Below are positions 28,530 to 32,925 of a DNA stretch of 32,925 nucleotides, piece after piece. The notes beneath the pieces were generated by a model. It saw only the letters and a program-made list of their open reading frames with translations. It searched no databases and was not told where the DNA came from. Numbering within the stretch: position 1 is the first letter of the stretch; every line of letters starts with the position of its first letter. A program made the position numbers and the translations under genes. Location of the stretch: positions 1 to 32,925 of the forward strand of contig NZ_JAHVAB010000070.1 of the NCBI RefSeq assembly GCF_019264445.1, read 5' to 3'. Origin of the DNA: Hydrogenophaga sp. (GTDB lineage Bacteria > Pseudomonadota > Gammaproteobacteria > Burkholderiales > Burkholderiaceae_C).

Positions 28530-29546
28530 ATGATCGAAACACAGCTGTGGCACCCCGTGATCGCCTCGCACCAGGTGCGTGACGAGCCGGTGGCCTGTGC
28601 GCTGCTCGGGCAGGCGCTGGTGCTCTGGCGCGAGCAGGGTCACGACGGCGCTCGCGTGCACGCCTGGGCCGACCGTTGCCCACATCGGGGCGCGCAGCTC
28701 TCGCTGGGGCGGGTGTTGACCGGTCTGCACGGCGCGCGACTGGAATGCCCGTACCACGGCTGGCAGTTCGGCGCGTCAGGCCGGTGCCAGCATGTGCCTG
28801 CCGCGCCCGATTTCGTGCCACCGGCCGGCCATGCGGCCACCGTGTTTGAAGCGCGCGAGCACCATGGGCTGGTGTGGGTGCGCCTGCAGACGCCTGTGGA
28901 AGCGCTGGCCGCAGGCCTGGTCGATCCGCCCGCGTTCGCCCCCGGCAACGACGCCGCCTGGCGCCAGGTGCTGTGCGGCCCTTATGAGCTCGACACCAGT
29001 GCGCCACGTCTGGTGGAAAACTTTCTCGACCTCAGCCATTTCGGCTTTGTGCACGAAGGCTGGCTGGGCGAGCGCAGCCATGCGCAGGTGCACGCCGGTG
29101 CGGTAGAAGAGGGCGAGGCGGGACTGGTGGTGCGCGATGCGCGCGCCTGGCAACCCCGCGCCTTTGCCGGGGCGGATGCGGGCGCGTGGATGGCCTACCG
29201 TTACGACGTGCCCCATCCGTATGCCGCCATCCTGCGCAAGGACGCCACCGAGGGCGACCCGGTGAGCAACGCCATTGCGCTTTTCATCCGGCCCGATGGC
29301 CACGAGCGTTGCACCGCGTGGTTCGCCATGGCCACGCAGGGCGACAGTGCCACCGACCAGGAGCTGGTCGCCTTCCAGGACAGCGTGTTTGCGCAGGACC
29401 GCCCGGTGGTGGAATCGCAATCGCCGCGCGCGCTGCCCATCGGCCGCAGCGCGCCCGCGACCGAAGTGCACGGGCCGGCCGACCGGGTGTCAAGCACCTA
29501 CCGCCGTTACCTTCTTCGCCTGGGCATCGAGCTGGGCACCTGCTGA
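28530..29546 (+). CDS. Rieske non-heme iron oxygenase, purine-cluster associated (HpxD-like candidate)
   Basis: A 338-residue alpha-subunit-type oxygenase. The Rieske cluster ligands are C50-P-H52 and C73-x2-H76 (in CPHRG and CPYHGW). The catalytic iron site is D167-x2-H170-x4-H175 in NFLDLSHFGFVHEG. The size fits the VanA-like one-component group that needs a separate reductase, and none is encoded here. Placement between a purine importer and adenine deaminase suggests a purine substrate. The Klebsiella HpxD oxygenase, which acts on hypoxanthine, is the natural comparison, and N-demethylases of methylxanthines are another. Substrate is inference; the family call is firm. Confidence 0.88.
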   Translation: MIETQLWHPVIASHQVRDEPVACALLGQALVLWREQGHDGARVHAWADRCPHRGAQLSLGRVLTGLHGARLECPYHGWQFGASGRCQHVPAAPDFVPPAGHAATVFEAREHHGLVWVRLQTPVEALAAGLVDPPAFAPGNDAAWRQVLCGPYELDTSAPRLVENFLDLSHFGFVHEGWLGERSHAQVHAGAVEEGEAGLVVRDARAWQPRAFAGADAGAWMAYRYDVPHPYAAILRKDATEGDPVSNAIALFIRPDGHERCTAWFAMATQGDSATDQELVAFQDSVFAQDRPVVESQSPRALPIGRSAPATEVHGPADRVSSTYRRYLLRLGIELGTC

Positions 29547-29560
29547 AAGAGAGTTCTCAC

Positions 29561-30571
29561 ATGACCACGACCCCCGCCCAACTGGCTGCCGCCATCCCCA
29601 AGGCCGAGCTGCACATCCACATTGAAGGCTCGCTCGAACCCGAGCTGATCTTCGCGCTCGCGCAGCGCAACGGCCTGAGCCTGCCCTATGCCAGCGTGGA
29701 CGCGCTGCGCGAGGCCTATGCGTTCACCAACCTCCAGAGCTTTCTGGACATCTACTACGCCGGTGCTAGCGTGTTGCTGCACGAGGCCGACTTTCACGAC
29801 ATGGCCTGGGCCTATTTCCTGCGCGCCAAGGCCGACAACGTCGTGCACGCCGAACTCTTCTTCGACCCCCAGACCCACACCGCGCGCGGCGTGCCCATGG
29901 CCACGGTGATCCAGGGCCTGGCCAGCGCCTGCGTGCGTGCCCGCGAAGAGCTGGGGGTGAGCGCGTCGCTCATCTTGTGCTTCCTGCGCCACCTGAGCGA
30001 AGAGGACGCTTTCGCCACGCTGGAAGCCGCGCTGCCTTTCCGCGAACACTTCATCGGCGTGGGGCTCGATTCAAGCGAGGTGGGCCATCCACCGTCCAAG
30101 TTCTCGCGCGTGTTCGCGCGCTGCCGGGCGCTGGGCTTGCACGTGGTGGCACACGCCGGCGAAGAAGGGCCGCCGGCCTACATCTGGGAAGCGCTGAACG
30201 ACCTGCAGACTGAGCGCATCGACCACGGCGTGCGCTCGCTCGAAGACCCCGCGCTGGTGGCCGAGCTCGCGCGCCGGCGCGTGCCGCTCACGGTGTGCCC
30301 GCTGTCCAACCTCAAGCTGTGCGTGGTGAACGACCTGCGGCAGCATCCGATGAAGCGCCTGCTGGATGCGGGCCTGTGCGCCACCGTCAATTCCGACGAC
30401 CCGGCCTATTTCGGCGGCTACATGAACGCCAACTTCGTGCAGACCGTCGAGGCGCTGGACCTGAGCCGCGATGACGTGATCACGCTCGCGCGCAACAGCT
30501 TCGAGGCCAGCTTTGTGAGCGCGCCACGCCGTGCCGAGCTCATGGCCTTGCTGGACGACGCGATCGCCTAA
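29561..30571 (+). CDS. adenine deaminase (Aah1-type, adenosine deaminase superfamily)
   Basis: A 336-residue metal-dependent deaminase that converts adenine to hypoxanthine plus ammonia. Metal and catalytic residues are visible: H18 and H20 in ELHIHIEGSLEPEL, H198 and the Glu of AHAGEEGP, the His of ERIDHGV, and D279/D280 in VNSDDPAYFGGY. The segments YAFTNLQSFLDIYYAG, FFDPQTHTARG and VGLDSSEVGHPPSKF match the adenine-specific branch (like Pseudomonas PA0148 from memory) rather than true adenosine deaminases, although annotation often says adenosine deaminase. It starts 14 bp after the Rieske gene and ends at a terminator. Confidence 0.93.
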   Translation: MTTTPAQLAAAIPKAELHIHIEGSLEPELIFALAQRNGLSLPYASVDALREAYAFTNLQSFLDIYYAGASVLLHEADFHDMAWAYFLRAKADNVVHAELFFDPQTHTARGVPMATVIQGLASACVRAREELGVSASLILCFLRHLSEEDAFATLEAALPFREHFIGVGLDSSEVGHPPSKFSRVFARCRALGLHVVAHAGEEGPPAYIWEALNDLQTERIDHGVRSLEDPALVAELARRRVPLTVCPLSNLKLCVVNDLRQHPMKRLLDAGLCATVNSDDPAYFGGYMNANFVQTVEALDLSRDDVITLARNSFEASFVSAPRRAELMALLDDAIA

Positions 30572-30582
30572 AATCATGCCCC

Positions 30583-30614
30583 AGCGAGCCCGGTGCTTCC
30601 CCGGCTCGCTTTTT
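30583..30614 (+). terminator. intrinsic terminator after adenine deaminase
   Basis: AGCGAGCCCGG pairs with CCGGCTCGCT (one bulged C) and is followed by a run of five T. It separates the Rieske/adenine deaminase pair from the second BMP gene. Confidence 0.85.
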
Positions 30615-30643
30615 CATTCACGGAAGCCATGTAGAGGAACACC

Positions 30644-31741
30644 ATGTACAAAAACCTCGTGGCCCGGTGCGCTTGCGCACTGGCGGCCGCCAGCTTTTTA
30701 TCGCCCTTCAACACCCTTGCGCAAACCTCAGCACCGCCGCTGAAGGCCGCGTTCGTGTATGTCGCACCGCTCACCGAGGCCGGCTGGGTGCGCCAGCACG
30801 AGCAGGGCCGCCTGGCCGTGCAGGCCGCGCTCGGCAACCGCGTGGAAACGCGCTTCGTCGAGAACGTGCCCGAAGGCGCCGATGCCGAGCGCGTGATCCG
30901 CGACCTCGCGCAGCAGGGCCACCGCATCATCTTCACCCCCAGCTTTGGCTACATGGAGCCCACGCTGAAGGTGGCGCGCGAGTTTCCGGATGTGAAGTTC
31001 GAGTCCATCACCGGCTACAAGACCGCGCCCAACGTGGCCACCGCCAACGCCCGCTACTACGAAGGCCGTTACCTGGCCGGTGTGGCCGCTGGCCGCATGG
31101 CCACGCAGGCCGGCTACATCGCCGGCTTCCCCATCCCCGAGGTGATCCAGGGCATCAACGCCTTCACGCTGGGCATGCGCTCGGTCAACCCGCGCGCCAC
31201 GGTCAAGGTGGTGTGGCTGGGCGAGTGGTTCAACCCGCCGCGCGAGCGCGACGCCGCCATGACGCTCATGAACCAGGGCGCCGAGGTGCTCGCGTTTCAC
31301 ACCGGCTCCACCGCGGTGATGGTGGCCGCGCAGGAACGCGGCAAGCTCGCCGTGGCCTATCACTCGGACATGCGCCGGTTCGGTCCGGACGCGCAGATCG
31401 CCGCCGTCACGCACCTCTGGGGCGACTACTACACGCGCCGCGTGCAGGCCGTGCTCGATGGCACGTGGCAAAGCGCGAGCGTCTGGGGCGGCGTGAAGGA
31501 CGGCATGATCCGCGTCGACAGCTTCGGCAGCAAGGTGCCCGCCGCAGTGCGCAACGAGGTGCAGGCGCGCCAGGCCGACATGGCCGCGGGCAAGCTGGCC
31601 GTGTTCACCGCTGCGCGCAATGCCGCCGTGCGCGACAACCAGGGCAAGACCGCCATCGAGCCAGGCCAGGCGCTCAACGACGGGCAGATTCTGGGCATGA
31701 ACTGGCTGGTGGAAGGCGTGCAGGGCACCATCGACCGCTGA
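30644..31741 (+). CDS. second BMP-family periplasmic binding protein
   Basis: A 365-residue paralog of the BMP lipoprotein encoded at 27247-28398, sharing long segments such as ENVPE-ADAERVIRDLA and SFGYMEP. It has a cleavable-type signal peptide (about 1-26, ending TLA before QTS) and no lipobox, so it should be free in the periplasm. No permease or ATPase follows it, and it may share the upstream transporter with a different ligand or act as a sensor. GAGGAA precedes the ATG. It follows a terminator and so probably has its own promoter. Confidence 0.92.
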   Translation: MYKNLVARCACALAAASFLSPFNTLAQTSAPPLKAAFVYVAPLTEAGWVRQHEQGRLAVQAALGNRVETRFVENVPEGADAERVIRDLAQQGHRIIFTPSFGYMEPTLKVAREFPDVKFESITGYKTAPNVATANARYYEGRYLAGVAAGRMATQAGYIAGFPIPEVIQGINAFTLGMRSVNPRATVKVVWLGEWFNPPRERDAAMTLMNQGAEVLAFHTGSTAVMVAAQERGKLAVAYHSDMRRFGPDAQIAAVTHLWGDYYTRRVQAVLDGTWQSASVWGGVKDGMIRVDSFGSKVPAAVRNEVQARQADMAAGKLAVFTAARNAAVRDNQGKTAIEPGQALNDGQILGMNWLVEGVQGTIDR

Positions 31742-31755
31742 CCGCCTTGGGTCTG

Positions 31756-31777
31756 CGCCCGTACCGGCGTATGGGCG
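31756..31777 (+). promoter_or_regulatory. hairpin between the second BMP gene and guaD
   Basis: CGCCCGTAC and GTATGGGCG pair over nine positions (one G-U) with a CGGC loop. No T run follows. It may be a weak terminator or an operator. Confidence 0.35.
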
Positions 31778-31801
31778 GTATCGTTGGCGCGGTATGTTGG
31801 C
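31775..31801 (+). repeat. tandem 13-14-bp repeat upstream of guaD
   Basis: GCGGTATCGTTGGC is followed directly by GCGGTATGTTGGC, identical but for one missing base. It starts inside the hairpin's 3' arm and ends 28 bases before the guaD ATG, a plausible place for regulator sites. Confidence 0.45.
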
Positions 31802-31829
31802 AGACGCGTGAAGGGGTAAGCTGCGCTGC

Positions 31830-32925
31830 ATGAAAGCCTACCGCGCCGCCCTTCTGCGTTTTGACGACGCGCAACGCCCCGTGTACGACGCCGATGGCCT
31901 GCTGGTCGTTGGCCCCGACGCGAGCGGTCAGCGTGTGGTGCGCGCTGCCGGCGACCACGCCACGCTGATCGGCAACTACCCCGGCGTGGGCGTCGAAGAC
32001 CTGCGCGGCAAACTGATCGCGCCGGGCTTCATCGACATGCACGTGCACTACCCGCAAACCGATGTGATCGGCGCGCCGGCGGCTGGCTTGTTGCCCTGGC
32101 TGGAGAACTACACCTTTCCCCATGAGTCGCGCTTTCACGAGCCCGTGCACGCGCGCGAAGTGGCGGCGTTTTTTCTGGACGAACTGGCGCGCAACGGGGT
32201 AACCACCGCGCTCACGTTCGCCACCTCGCACCCCGCCTCGGTCGACGCCATGTTCGAAGCCGCCCGTGCGCGGGGCCTGCGCTTCATCACCGGCAAGGTG
32301 CTGCAGGACCGCCACAGCCCCGACGGCGTGCGCGATGACACCGAGCGCAGCCTGATCGATACCGAGGCGCTGATCCGGCGCTGGCACGGCGTGGACCGCC
32401 TGGGCTATGCCATCACGCCGCGCTTCGCGCCCACCAGCACACCGGCGCAGCTGCGCGGTGCAGGCGAGCTGGCCGCGAAGTACAGCGATGTGTGGATCCA
32501 GTCGCACGTGGCGGAAAACCTGGACGAGGTGCGCTGGGCAGCCGAGCTGTTTCCCGACTCGCGCAGCTACCTCGGCGTGTATGGCGACTTCGGCCTGCTG
32601 CGCGAGCGCGCCGTGTACGCGCATTGCATTCACCTGGACGAGGCCGACCGCCAGCTCATGGCCTCCACCGGCACGACCGCCGCTGTGAGCCCGACGAGCA
32701 ACCAGTTTCTCGGCAGCGGCTTTTTTGACTACCTTGCCGCCGACGAGGCCGGCATGGGCTACGGCCTGGCGAGCGATGTGGGCGGTGGCACCAGCTTCTC
32801 GCCGTTTCGCACCATGCTCGCGGCCTATTGCGTGGGCCGTGAAGGGCAGACCAAGCGGGGCCTGAGCCTCACGCCGGGGCAGCTGTGGTGGCAGCACACG
32901 GCCGGCGCGGCGCGCGCGCTGGGGC
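31830..32925 (+). CDS. guaD: guanine deaminase, 3'-truncated
   Basis: An open frame runs to the window edge, giving 365 residues of a family of about 440. It deaminates guanine to xanthine, feeding XdhAB. Amidohydrolase metal ligands are seen: H71 and H73 in GFIDMHVHYPQTD, H226 in QSHVAEN, H265 in YAHCIHL and D316 in ASDVGGGTSFS. SPTSNQFLGSG is the guanine deaminase version of the loop after the fourth ligand. No clear ribosome binding site precedes the ATG (AAGGGG lies about 13 bases upstream). A start further downstream would lose the N-terminal beta domain. Substrate specificity is from family pattern and context. Confidence 0.95.
   Translation, partial: MKAYRAALLRFDDAQRPVYDADGLLVVGPDASGQRVVRAAGDHATLIGNYPGVGVEDLRGKLIAPGFIDMHVHYPQTDVIGAPAAGLLPWLENYTFPHESRFHEPVHAREVAAFFLDELARNGVTTALTFATSHPASVDAMFEAARARGLRFITGKVLQDRHSPDGVRDDTERSLIDTEALIRRWHGVDRLGYAITPRFAPTSTPAQLRGAGELAAKYSDVWIQSHVAENLDEVRWAAELFPDSRSYLGVYGDFGLLRERAVYAHCIHLDEADRQLMASTGTTAAVSPTSNQFLGSGFFDYLAADEAGMGYGLASDVGGGTSFSPFRTMLAAYCVGREGQTKRGLSLTPGQLWWQHTAGAARALG

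Overview
The window is uniformly GC-rich (roughly two thirds G+C by eye), densely packed and entirely chromosomal in character. The mix of gene families points to a betaproteobacterium of the order Burkholderiales, most likely a Comamonadaceae member such as Hydrogenophaga or a close relative. Pointers are the DUF3348/DUF802/OmpA/DUF2894 cluster, a PA0069-type radical SAM gene, a TPP-riboswitch thiC, and the dispersed GC-rich palindromic repeats. The genus is an inference from memory of these families, not a measured result.

Layout. (1) 1-4281: the glycerate pathway from glyoxylate, gcl (5' end cut off), hyi, glxR and a glycerate 2-kinase, all on +. (2) 4380-8291: four tightly coupled + genes, DUF3348, DUF802, an OmpA-domain protein and DUF2894. 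The middle pair has the architecture of an ion-driven stator (MotA/MotB, ZorA/ZorB-like) with a very long coiled-coil tail. (3) 8495-12256: an RRM RNA-binding protein with a strong terminator, an ABC-2 export pair on -, a divergent radical SAM gene preceded by a consensus LexA (SOS) box, and a DUF1653 fusion protein. (4) 12266-14364: thiC on - with a TPP riboswitch and a hairpin that would hide its ribosome binding site. (5) 14455-18473: housekeeping and stress genes (GST, metallo-beta-lactamase fold hydrolase, tag, a small hypothetical, a glycine-zipper protein, an MscS channel). (6) 18554-32925: a purine catabolism region. xdhAB runs on -. A divergent LysR regulator and a + series follow: nucleoside/purine-type ABC transporter (ATPase, two permeases, BMP lipoprotein), Rieske oxygenase, adenine deaminase, a second BMP-family protein, and guanine deaminase (3' end cut off).

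How the parts fit. Region 6 would import purines or nucleosides, deaminate adenine to hypoxanthine and guanine to xanthine, and oxidise these to urate with XdhAB. Glyoxylate released further down the urate/allantoin route could enter the glycerate pathway of region 1. The urate and allantoin steps are not in this window, so that link is inference.

Most notable observations. Both xanthine dehydrogenase subunits carry dispersed repeat elements that are translated in frame: a 73-bp palindromic element inside xdhA, with a near-copy at 26165-26237, and a second repeat type near the start of xdhB. The stator-like operon has no assigned function. A textbook SOS box lies immediately upstream of the radical SAM gene. 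A Rieske oxygenase sits in the same cluster as a complete xanthine dehydrogenase.
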